Shown here in pieces: positions 8,990 through 17,063 of a DNA stretch of 64,000 bases (its first letter is position 1; the number at the start of each line of letters is the position of its first letter). The stretch is from the NCBI GenBank assembly GCA_963966775.1, contig CAXAAH010000001.1, forward strand, positions 62,001 through 126,000, written 5' to 3'. The notes under the pieces are model-generated. The model made no database searches, was not told the origin of the DNA, and was given only the letters and a program-made list of their open reading frames with translations. This DNA comes from UBA685 sp002299005. GTDB taxonomy: Bacteria > Pseudomonadota > Alphaproteobacteria > Puniceispirillales > Puniceispirillaceae. A program made the translations under genes and the position numbers.

Positions 8990-9838
8990 ATGGCCAAGCA
9001 TCTCGCAATTGTTGAAGGCAATCATCAAGGCCTTGTCCGCACCATTGGGGGTCGGATATATGGCGCGGCAGAGGGATTTGCCGATTGTCTGAAGGCCCTT
9101 GATGAGGAGCTGACATTTCGGATCCTGCGCCCGCATTTCGATGATTATGCCTATGCAGAAGATGTGTTTGAGGGCTGTGATGGTATCGTCTTTACAGGGT
9201 CCGCCAATTCATGGTCAGCAGATGAGGCACCTGCCGCGCCAGCAAGACAGCTTATGCGGCTTGCGCTTTCCACTGGCCGGCCTGTTTTTGGTTCTTGCTA
9301 TGGCCTGCAATTGGCAGTCGCGGTCTTAGGGGGGCGGAATCAATCTAATCCTGTTGAGACAGAATTTGCGATCGCGCGCGCGATTTCTGTTAATAAGGCA
9401 GGGGCAAATCATCCCCTTTATAAAGGCAAAGCGCCATTATTTGATGCCAGATGCATGCATCGTGATGAGATAGCTGACTTGCCACAGGGCGCGGTAAGTC
9501 TGGCTTCGAATGACCATAGCCAGCACCAAGCCATAGCCTATGAACAAGACGGGGTGCGCTTTTGGGGCGTGCAATATCACCCAGAATTGAGCTTTGGCGA
9601 TATTGCCCGCTATATGGCTTTGAATGATGTCGATAGTTTTAGCGATGCAAAAAGCTTTGCGGCGAAGCACTCTGTTGAGGCTGATGGGCCTGATGTTATG
9701 GCGGAAATCATGGCTGATTTTCACCAGCTAGACGAGGATATGCCGCCGGAATTAGTGACCAAATATCAGCTGAGTGAGGCGTTGATGGATAAGACGGCCC
9801 ATCGCTGTGAGCTTATCAATTTCTTGGCACAACTCTAG
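8990..9838 (+). CDS. Class I glutamine amidotransferase
   Basis: A 282-residue GATase1 domain protein. The nucleophile elbow is GSCYGLQLA and the catalytic His-Glu pair sits in WGVQYHPELS, as in GuaA/PuuD-type hydrolases. The domain stands alone, without a synthetase, so it may hydrolyse a gamma-glutamyl amide or partner an unlinked protein. I chose ATG 8990, four bases after the MttB stop, because the protein then starts MAKHLAIVEG; the frame itself reaches back to 8942 inside mttB. The last bases overlap the stop of the convergent MFS gene. Confidence 0.85.
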   Translation: MAKHLAIVEGNHQGLVRTIGGRIYGAAEGFADCLKALDEELTFRILRPHFDDYAYAEDVFEGCDGIVFTGSANSWSADEAPAAPARQLMRLALSTGRPVFGSCYGLQLAVAVLGGRNQSNPVETEFAIARAISVNKAGANHPLYKGKAPLFDARCMHRDEIADLPQGAVSLASNDHSQHQAIAYEQDGVRFWGVQYHPELSFGDIARYMALNDVDSFSDAKSFAAKHSVEADGPDVMAEIMADFHQLDEDMPPELVTKYQLSEALMDKTAHRCELINFLAQL

Positions 9839-11076
9839 CTTGTTTTTGCTGTCGCTGTGGCTGGTTTGACCAATATGGTCTCTTGCCCCTTCATAGGGTG
9901 GCGCGGGATGAGGCATGCCAGACCTAGTGATATAAAGGCCATAGAAGCGGCGAGAATATAGACGCCATCAGGTGCGACAATCCATAAATAGCCAAGAGAC
10001 GCTGGCAAGAATACCGCCGCTATATGATTGATGGTAAAGGCAACCGCGGCTGTTGGCGCGATATCTTGCGGGTCTGAAATCTTCTGGAAATAGGTCTTTA
10101 AGGCAAAGGCAAGCGCGAAGAGTAAATGATCTAGCACATAAAGCGCGGCGGCAATCCATGCGCTCCAATCAAAATAGTAAATGCCGCCATAAAGAATAAA
10201 TAAAATCGTCAGGCCTGCATATTCAAACACAAGGGCAAACCGCTCGCCCAGTTTTTGCACAAACCGTCCCATCAATGGCGCAAAAATCATATTGGCAAGG
10301 TAATTCACCAAGAACAAGAATGTCAGGTGATGCACATCATAGCCAAATTTCTCAACCATCATGAAAGCCGCAAACACAAGGAAGATTTGACGCCGCGCAC
10401 CAGCCATAAATTGCAGCGCGTAATAGAGCCAATAGCGTTTGCGCAAAAGCAATTTTGTGTGCTGTTTATAGCGCGATTGAAATTGCGGGAAAGCAACAAA
10501 GCTATAGATGGCCAGAATGGCACAGGCACTGCCGCCCACCGCATAGACAAAATGATAGGATAACTCAAAACTATACCAAAATAGCGTGATCAGCCCATAG
10601 GCAAGCAATGAGGCGGCTGAACCACAGGCCACTAGCCAGCCCAATATTTGCGGGGCTTTATCCTTATCTATCCATTGCAACTGCAGAGATTGGTTGACCG
10701 TCTCAAAATAATGAAACCCAACTGAGCCAATAAAGGTGGTGATCAATAGGCCATAAAAACTAGGGAAGTTTGAAGTGGCAATCGTCGCCCCGCCTAGCAT
10801 CAGCAAGGATATCAGCCCTAGCTTTTGCTCACGGAAAAAGATCATCAAAACCAATATGCCAACTGCCAAAAAGCCCGGGATTTCGCGCACTGTTTGTAAC
10901 CAGCCTATTTCAACGCCGGTAAAGTTAGCAGCCTCAATCACAAAGTTATTGAGCAAAGCGGTCCATGTTGAAAAAGCCAACGGCATCGCAAAGGCCATGA
11001 CAAATAATAAGGCAACAGGTCTGCGCCATAATGGCAGGGCATTTGCTTCATCTAGATGGACGACAGAGTGAGACAT
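9835..11076 (-). CDS. MFS transporter
   Basis: A 413-residue inner-membrane protein with about twelve hydrophobic segments in two halves separated by a basic loop (RYKQHTKLLLRKRYW). The layout is that of the major facilitator superfamily. ATG 11076 (MSHSVVHL) is chosen over a TTG at 11097. Substrate unknown. The gene converges on the rhodanese/MttB/amidotransferase operon with a four-base overlap of stop codons, so it may serve the same metabolic unit, but that is inference. Confidence 0.82.
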   Translation of the reverse strand: MSHSVVHLDEANALPLWRRPVALLFVMAFAMPLAFSTWTALLNNFVIEAANFTGVEIGWLQTVREIPGFLAVGILVLMIFFREQKLGLISLLMLGGATIATSNFPSFYGLLITTFIGSVGFHYFETVNQSLQLQWIDKDKAPQILGWLVACGSAASLLAYGLITLFWYSFELSYHFVYAVGGSACAILAIYSFVAFPQFQSRYKQHTKLLLRKRYWLYYALQFMAGARRQIFLVFAAFMMVEKFGYDVHHLTFLFLVNYLANMIFAPLMGRFVQKLGERFALVFEYAGLTILFILYGGIYYFDWSAWIAAALYVLDHLLFALAFALKTYFQKISDPQDIAPTAAVAFTINHIAAVFLPASLGYLWIVAPDGVYILAASMAFISLGLACLIPRHPMKGQETILVKPATATAKTS

Positions 11077-11257
11077 TAAGCGCGCTTTCAAAAACAATCA
11101 TAGGGCACACCTCATGATAAGAGGGGCGCTATTTGGAAGCTAGAGGTTTTATTTCAAGAAGTCTAAACTTACTTGTTCCCTTCTCCTGACAGCTTTTGCA
11201 TAATATAGAAAGGCACCGGCCTATCACAGCTATTTTTTGCCAGAAGGAAAACCAGCC

Positions 11258-11701
11258 ATGCGTTTTGTTCATACAATGATCCGAATAACTGATATTGATG
11301 AGTCCCTCGATTTTTGGGTGAATAAGATGGGGCTTGTGGAGACGCGCCGCACGGATAATGAAGCTGGCAAATTTACCCTGATTTTCTTGGCCGCTCCGCA
11401 AGATGAGGAAAGCGCCCACGCCACTCACGCACCTGAGCTTGAGCTGACCTATAATTGGGGGTCTGATGAGCTTTATGAGACAGGTCGCTCATGGGGGCAT
11501 TTGGCCTACCGTGTGGGGGATATCTATGCCAAATGCCAAGAATTAATGGATAAGGGGGTCGAGATTAACCGGCCGCCACGTGATGGTCATATGGCGTTTG
11601 TGAAATCGCCTGATAATGTGTCGATTGAACTTATCCAAGAAGAGGGGCCTTTGCCGCCGCAAGAACCGTGGGCCTCTATGCCAAATAGCGGTAGCTGGTA
11701 G
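11258..11701 (+). CDS. gloA: Glyoxalase I (lactoylglutathione lyase)
   Basis: A 147-residue VOC-fold enzyme converting the methylglyoxal-glutathione hemithioacetal to S-D-lactoylglutathione. The four metal ligands are recognisable: His in MRFVHTM, Glu in ELELTYNW, His in WGHLAY, and Glu in SIELIQ. ATG 11258 has AGAAGGAAAA upstream and gives the family N-terminus. It is the first gene of a tight operon: glyoxalase II starts seven bases downstream, and a deacetylase-fold gene follows. Confidence 0.9.
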   Translation: MRFVHTMIRITDIDESLDFWVNKMGLVETRRTDNEAGKFTLIFLAAPQDEESAHATHAPELELTYNWGSDELYETGRSWGHLAYRVGDIYAKCQELMDKGVEINRPPRDGHMAFVKSPDNVSIELIQEEGPLPPQEPWASMPNSGSW

Positions 11702-11707
11702 GGGGCG

Positions 11708-12499
11708 ATGATGGCCCAATTTCAAAGTCATCGGCTCCTTTGTTACCAATTTGCCTATAATGACGATAATTATGGGTTTTTATTGCATGATCCTGAGAGC
11801 GGGCAAACCGCGGCGATTGATGCCGGATGCGATAAGAGCTTTCTTAGCGCTCTTGCTGAGCGAGGTCTTAGCCTATCGCATATCTTTATCACGCATCATC
11901 ATTGGGACCACACAGATGGTCTTGCCCCGCTAAAAGAGGCGACAGGTGCCACGGTCTATGGGCCGCGCGGCACAAAGGATAAAATCGCCGCCTTGATAGA
12001 TGTCGCGCTGGTAGATGGTGATGAGATTCCCTTCGCAAATGATGTCATCAAAATCATCGCAACGCCGGGTCATACGCTTGATATGATTAATTTTTATAGC
12101 GCGTCCAATCAGATGCTATTTAGCGGTGATAGCCTGTTTGTGCTTGGCTGTGGGCGTCTGTTTGAGGGCGATGGGCCTATGATGCATCACTCGCTGTCAA
12201 AATTGCTGGCATTGCCAGATGAGACGGTGATTTATTCGGCGCATGAATATGCGCTTGGCAATGCCGCTTTTGCTGAGACGATAGAGCCTGATAATCTGGC
12301 CTTGCGCGAACGTATCACAGCCATTCGCGCCAAAAGAGATAAGGGCGAGCCATGCGTGCCTTCAACCATGGCAGAAGAGCGGGCCACAAACCCGTTTTGC
12401 CGCGCAGATAGTGCGTCTATTGCCGCGCATTTAGGCATGCAAGGGGCAAGTGAGGCAGAGATTTTCACAGAGATCAGACGGCGCAAGGATGTGTTCTGA
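11708..12499 (+). CDS. gloB: Hydroxyacylglutathione hydrolase (glyoxalase II)
   Basis: A 263-residue metallo-beta-lactamase-fold hydrolase that splits S-D-lactoylglutathione to D-lactate and glutathione. It carries the binuclear metal motif THHHWDHTDGL, further ligands in TPGHTLDM and FSGDSLF, and SAHEYALGNAAFA, typical of GloB. The C-terminus ends FTEIRRRKDVF, the usual glyoxalase II terminus. ATG 11708 follows GGGGGCG, six bases after gloA. It completes the glutathione-dependent methylglyoxal pathway. Confidence 0.92.
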   Translation: MMAQFQSHRLLCYQFAYNDDNYGFLLHDPESGQTAAIDAGCDKSFLSALAERGLSLSHIFITHHHWDHTDGLAPLKEATGATVYGPRGTKDKIAALIDVALVDGDEIPFANDVIKIIATPGHTLDMINFYSASNQMLFSGDSLFVLGCGRLFEGDGPMMHHSLSKLLALPDETVIYSAHEYALGNAAFAETIEPDNLALRERITAIRAKRDKGEPCVPSTMAEERATNPFCRADSASIAAHLGMQGASEAEIFTEIRRRKDVF

Positions 12500-12501
12500 T
12501 C

Positions 12502-13416
12502 ATGATTATCTATCATCATGAAAGCGCGGCTTTGCATCAGGTGCCAACAGGCCATCCTGAGCGACCGGCGCGTATCAAAAGCGTTTTGGCAATGCTTGAG
12601 GCTGATTTTGGCCAGTATGAGCGCAAAGCGGCCCCGTTGGTCACCAGAGACCAGCTAGCTCTTATTCATGATGAAGCCTATTTAGACGCATTATTTGCCG
12701 CTGTGCCGACAGATGGGATGCGCGGTATTGATGGGGATACCTATCTCTCGCCGCATACGCTTGAGGCGGCGCAAAGAGGGGCAGGGGCCGCTTGTGGGGC
12801 GGTTGATGATGTGATGAGTGGCAAGGCCTCAACCGCCTTTGTGGCGATGCGCCCGCCCGGCCATCATGCTGAGCCTGACCGTGCGATGGGGTTTTGTTTT
12901 TTCTCAAATGCCGCGATTGCCGCGCGTCATGCCCAGCAAGCCTATGGGATTGAAAATGTCGCTGTGCTTGATTTTGACGTCCATCATGGCAATGGCACAC
13001 AAGCCGCCTTTGTTGGCAAGAAACATTGCTATTATGCCTCGACCCATGAGATGCCCTTATTCCCCGGTACCGGACAGGTTAGTGAAGAGGTGACAGTGCT
13101 GAACCAGCCAATGCGGTCTGGCATGGATGGCGGTGATATGATTGAGGCATGGCAGCCTCTATTGGCTGATTTGGCAAAAGCTGGGCCAGAGCTGGTCGTG
13201 ATTTCCGCTGGGTTTGATGCGCATCTCAATGACCCGTTGGCGTCCTTGCGGCTGGTATCAGATGATTTTTATGAGGTCACAAGCCGTATCATGGCACTGG
13301 CCGAAAAAACCGCTGGTGGGCGCGTTGTCTCATTGCTTGAGGGCGGGTATGATCTTGCGGCGCTGGCACAATCAACGCGCGCGCACCTAAGGGCCCTATC
13401 GCAAGAGGCCTTATAG
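12502..13416 (+). CDS. Histone deacetylase-family (AcuC/acetylpolyamine-type) hydrolase
   Basis: A 304-residue class II-like HDAC-fold protein. The active site is complete: HH in RPPGHHAEPD (121-122), zinc ligands Asp159 and His161 in DFDVHHG and Asp239 in AGFDAH, and Tyr283 in EGGYDL. Bacterial members remove acyl groups from lysines or polyamines. It starts two bases after the gloB stop, so it is the third gene of the glyoxalase operon. This placement suggests a substrate linked to methylglyoxal or lactoyl-thioester damage, though family members have other roles. Confidence 0.88.
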   Translation: MIIYHHESAALHQVPTGHPERPARIKSVLAMLEADFGQYERKAAPLVTRDQLALIHDEAYLDALFAAVPTDGMRGIDGDTYLSPHTLEAAQRGAGAACGAVDDVMSGKASTAFVAMRPPGHHAEPDRAMGFCFFSNAAIAARHAQQAYGIENVAVLDFDVHHGNGTQAAFVGKKHCYYASTHEMPLFPGTGQVSEEVTVLNQPMRSGMDGGDMIEAWQPLLADLAKAGPELVVISAGFDAHLNDPLASLRLVSDDFYEVTSRIMALAEKTAGGRVVSLLEGGYDLAALAQSTRAHLRALSQEAL

Positions 13417-13420
13417 GCTC

Positions 13421-13690
13421 TTAAAATTTATAGTTATGCAAGCTCTCGCCTTTGACCTTGGCCACGTTCCGGTCAACAAGCCAGATAGAATTGAGCTGGC
13501 TCAAGGCCTTTTCGATTTCAATCAGGCTTTTATCAATCAGCACAAGCGTCTGCGCGATGTTTTTATCGCCAAGCGTTTGGTTTTTATCACTTAACTCCCA
13601 CGCCATATCTGTCAATTCAGACCGCAATTTTGTCAATTTCTGACTGCCATTTTTGCGTAATGAGCGGACTTGTTTTACCGATGCTGACAT
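13421..13690 (-). CDS. Small hypothetical protein, alpha-helical
   Basis: An 89-residue protein starting at ATG 13690 (MSASVKQV). It is rich in Lys, Leu, Ser and Asn, with no membrane segment. The middle (about 55-70, TLVLIDKSLIEIEKALSQLN) has heptad-like hydrophobic spacing and may form a short coiled coil. It is convergent with the deacetylase gene, four bases from its stop. The forward ORF over the same stretch is less protein-like. I do not recognise the family. Confidence 0.5.
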   Translation of the reverse strand: MSASVKQVRSLRKNGSQKLTKLRSELTDMAWELSDKNQTLGDKNIAQTLVLIDKSLIEIEKALSQLNSIWLVDRNVAKVKGESLHNYKF

Positions 13691-13758
13691 GTTCAAACTT
13701 TCATAATCTTAAAAGAACTCATCTGATATTTAATGCGCTAGCAAGATGTTGGCAAGTG

Positions 13759-14985
13759 CTATGATGACAGCTTCAGCGCGCGTGCCGCGGCCATGATGGC
13801 CATGATAGCCATCAAGATGTTCACCATAACAGAGACCCAAAATAACGTTGCGCCACCAAGCGATATGATAAGTGAGCCTGATATCGCGCCGATAAGCATA
13901 TGCATGCCAGCCCCAAGCCCGTTCGCACTGCCCGAATGCGGGCCCATATTCTTCATAGAGCTAATAATTGCATTGGCCACAAGCAGGCCGTGTGAGAAGC
14001 CAATAAAAGATATCAGAGCTGAGAGGCGCAAAGGTGTTAGCAGGTCAAACGAATGGCCCACTAAGATGGCAATAAGAGTGGCCAGACAAATCCAACAACC
14101 AATAAGCACCCATTGCCCAAGGCTGTAGCTTGCGCCATAGCGACGATTAATAAGATTGCCAATCATATAACCAACAGAGATGGTCGCATAATAGAAACCA
14201 AAGGCGGTGATAGACGCGCCTAAACGTTCAAAATGATAAGGCATATAGCCATTCATTGAATAAAACATACCAATTTGCAGGCCAGCACATAAAGAGTAAA
14301 GCTGCCAGTAGCGCGATGATAAAACCGTGTTAAATGCCTCGAATAATTTTGCGAGATTTAACATGCTAAGACGGTTTTTATTGGTCTCTGGTATCAAAAA
14401 ATAGCTTTGTGCCAACACAATCGTAGATGATACCAGCATCACGATTAAGGTCATGCGCCAGCCAAAAAATTCAACAATGCCCCCGCCAAGTGCCAAGGCA
14501 ATAACCGGCACAATTGATTGCACAGCGGTGATGGAGGATAAAGCGCGCGAGGCATCTTTTGCTGCGTAAATATCATTGACGATTATGCGCCCTGTGATCA
14601 TCAGCGCCGCCGCACCAAACCCTTGCAGAACGCGCGCTATCACCAAAACAGAGATAGAGGTCGCAAAGGTGCCGATGAGAGAGCCGATAAAAAATAACGT
14701 CAAACCGCTGAGCAAGATAGGGCGCCTGCCAAATCTGTCTGAGAGTAGGCCGATAAATAACAGGCCCGCCGCCATCGCAATCAAAAAGCCGGTCAGCACC
14801 AATTGTGCCTCATTATAGGTGGCGGCAAATTCAACTTTGATTTTAGGGATAGCTGGTGCAATCAAGGTGATTGACATGGTTGGCAGGCCAACAATTGTTG
14901 CCAGAAGATAGGTCAACATACCGCGCTTTTGCAAGAGAGGGCTTAGATGTGCAAGAGGGCTATCTGTGGTTTTTGATGCTGTCAT
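13759..14985 (-). CDS. MFS transporter, Bcr/CflA-like drug efflux type
   Basis: A 408-residue transporter with twelve hydrophobic segments. The loop 2-3 motif GLLSDRFGRRPILL is the classical MFS signature, and the helix-4 motif VLQGFGAAALMITGRIIV matches the Bcr/CflA drug-resistance subfamily (DHA1). The N-terminus (SITLIAPAIPKIKVEF) also fits. It probably exports drugs or small metabolites with proton antiport. It stands alone, divergent from htpG. Confidence 0.85.
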   Translation of the reverse strand: MTASKTTDSPLAHLSPLLQKRGMLTYLLATIVGLPTMSITLIAPAIPKIKVEFAATYNEAQLVLTGFLIAMAAGLLFIGLLSDRFGRRPILLSGLTLFFIGSLIGTFATSISVLVIARVLQGFGAAALMITGRIIVNDIYAAKDASRALSSITAVQSIVPVIALALGGGIVEFFGWRMTLIVMLVSSTIVLAQSYFLIPETNKNRLSMLNLAKLFEAFNTVLSSRYWQLYSLCAGLQIGMFYSMNGYMPYHFERLGASITAFGFYYATISVGYMIGNLINRRYGASYSLGQWVLIGCWICLATLIAILVGHSFDLLTPLRLSALISFIGFSHGLLVANAIISSMKNMGPHSGSANGLGAGMHMLIGAISGSLIISLGGATLFWVSVMVNILMAIMAIMAAARALKLSS

Positions 14986-15110
14986 GTCCGCGCCAATTCA
15001 TCTGTGCCAAATCGTTACCATTAACATATCAGCACCTTTTATACGAGTGGTGCTATCAGATTTCGTCAACTTGTCACTCTTTTATTTCTGCCAATCGCAA
15101 AAGCTGTCCT

Positions 15111-15139
15111 CTTGAAGGCGAAATCCAGAGTGCCTATAT
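15111..15139 (+). promoter_or_regulatory. Putative RpoH (sigma-32) promoter of htpG
   Basis: CTTG at 15111-15114 and CCTATAT at 15133-15139 are separated by 18 bases. This matches the alphaproteobacterial heat-shock promoter pattern CTTG-N17/18-CYTATNT. It lies about 50 bases upstream of the htpG start, as expected for a heat-shock chaperone gene. Not tested experimentally. Confidence 0.7.
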
Positions 15140-15188
15140 GTCTTGAGAACGATTGATTTGGGCAAAAAAACAGCAGGAGTGCACCCCT

Positions 15189-17063
15189 ATGTCAGCATAT
15201 AATTTTGAAGCAGATACTGGCAAAATTCTGGATATTGTTATCCATTCTCTTTATTCGAACAAAGAGATCTTTTTGCGTGAGCTTATCTCAAACAGTTCTG
15301 ATGCGATTGATAAATTACGCTATTTGTCTGTAAGCGATAAAAAGCTGTCAGATTTAAGCGCTGAATTTTCTATCTCGATTACGGCCGATAAAAAGGCAAA
15401 GACCTTGATTATTACTGATAATGGGGTCGGCATGGATGAGGGCGAATTAACCCAAAGCCTTGGCACGATCGCGCGTTCTGGCACGAAATCATTTTTGGAA
15501 GCGCTCGGTGACAAAAAGGCGGGTGATAAGAAGGAAGGTGAGGGTCAAGATGTCTCGCTTATCGGTCAATTTGGTGTTGGCTTTTATTCAGCCTTTATGG
15601 TCGCTGATAAGGTGGAGGTGCTTACCCGCAAAGCTGGCACTAATGATGCTTATCTATGGTCATCTGATGGCCGTTCTGGCTATAGCATTGAGCCGTCTGA
15701 AAAAGCCGAACATGGCACAATAATCACGCTTCATTTGAAAAAAGATGCCAAAGAATTTCTTGAACAGGTGCGCATTGGCCATGTGATTAAGACCTATGCT
15801 GACCATATCAGCTATCCTGTTAATTTCATTGATGGGGAAGAGGTCAGCCAGCTAAATTCAGGCTCTGCCTTGTGGACGCGTCCAAAATCAGAGATTTCGC
15901 AAGAAGATTATGACGCCTTCTTCTCAGATATGGGCGCAGGTTACGGCACGCCGCTTTTGACCTTGCATAATGTCTCTGAAGGCACGGTTAGCTTTACGAA
16001 CCTTTTATGTATTCCGCAAATGCGGCCTTATGATTTGTTTGACCCTGCCAGAAAGCCGAAGGTAAAGCTCTATATTAACCGTGTTTATATCACAGATGAT
16101 TGTGATGCCTTTATCCCTGCTTGGCTTCGGTTTGTGCGCGGTATTGTTGACACAGCGGATATTGATTTGAATGTCAGCCGCGAATTACTGCAACATAACA
16201 AGACGCTCGATCGTATTGGCAAAGCGGTTGTGCGCCGTATTTTGACAGAATTGAAAAAGATGCATGACAAAAAGCCTGAAGAATATGACGGCTTTTGGGA
16301 ACAGTTCGGTGTCGTCCTCAAAGAGGGGATGTATGAAGATGCTGATAATCGTGAAAAGATCCTGCCTATTTCACGCTTTCATTCAAGCACCTCTGAAGGG
16401 CTAACAGGCCTTGCTGATTATGTGTCACGGATGAAAGATGGCCAGGATGTGATTTATTACCTGTCGGCTGATACCATCACCCAAGCAGAGATGAGCCCGC
16501 ATTTGGAAGGCTTTAAAGCCAGAGGGATTGAGGTCTTATACCTCACAGATCCTGTGGATGAGTTCTGGCTACCGCTTGTGCCTGAATTTGAGGGTAAGAC
16601 ATTTGCCTCTATCACCAAGGGCGGTGTTGATATCGATAAATTTGAAGCCGAAGATGATGCGAAGCAAGATGATGAGGCCCCTGATGTTGAGGCGCTTGTT
16701 GCGGCAATGAAGGGGGCGCTTGGCGGCTCTGTGGCTGATATCCGCATCTCAAAGACGCTCACCGACAGCCCTGCTTGCCTTGTCGCAGATGAAGGCGGCA
16801 TGGATATTCAAATGCAAAGGCTGATGAAGGCGCATGATCCAAACTTCCAAGATCAGCCGCGTATCTTAGAGGTCAATCCGCGCCATGAATTGGTCCAAAG
16901 CTTGAACCAGCTTGTCGCCAAAGGCACAGACGGCGATGTTGTGACAGACGCCTCTTTCATGATGTTTGAACAATCACTCATCCTCGAAGGCAAGCCACCA
17001 AAAGATGTGGCCGCCTTTAGCCAGCGTATGACACGCCTGATGACACGAGGTCTTAAGATTTAG
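15189..17063 (+). CDS. htpG: Molecular chaperone HtpG (bacterial Hsp90)
   Basis: A 624-residue ATP-dependent chaperone. The N-terminal GHKL ATPase shows ELISNSSDAIDKLRY, the DNGVGMDEGEL nucleotide motif and GQFGVGFYSAFMVADKV. The middle domain carries RVYITDD and VDTADIDLNVSREL, the latter with the conserved arginine. A dimerisation domain completes the expected length. ATG 15189 is preceded by CAGGAG and yields MSAYNFEADTGKIL; the frame extends further upstream without similarity. A heat-shock-type promoter lies just upstream. The stop overlaps that of the convergent mutase gene. Confidence 0.97.
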   Translation: MSAYNFEADTGKILDIVIHSLYSNKEIFLRELISNSSDAIDKLRYLSVSDKKLSDLSAEFSISITADKKAKTLIITDNGVGMDEGELTQSLGTIARSGTKSFLEALGDKKAGDKKEGEGQDVSLIGQFGVGFYSAFMVADKVEVLTRKAGTNDAYLWSSDGRSGYSIEPSEKAEHGTIITLHLKKDAKEFLEQVRIGHVIKTYADHISYPVNFIDGEEVSQLNSGSALWTRPKSEISQEDYDAFFSDMGAGYGTPLLTLHNVSEGTVSFTNLLCIPQMRPYDLFDPARKPKVKLYINRVYITDDCDAFIPAWLRFVRGIVDTADIDLNVSRELLQHNKTLDRIGKAVVRRILTELKKMHDKKPEEYDGFWEQFGVVLKEGMYEDADNREKILPISRFHSSTSEGLTGLADYVSRMKDGQDVIYYLSADTITQAEMSPHLEGFKARGIEVLYLTDPVDEFWLPLVPEFEGKTFASITKGGVDIDKFEAEDDAKQDDEAPDVEALVAAMKGALGGSVADIRISKTLTDSPACLVADEGGMDIQMQRLMKAHDPNFQDQPRILEVNPRHELVQSLNQLVAKGTDGDVVTDASFMMFEQSLILEGKPPKDVAAFSQRMTRLMTRGLKI

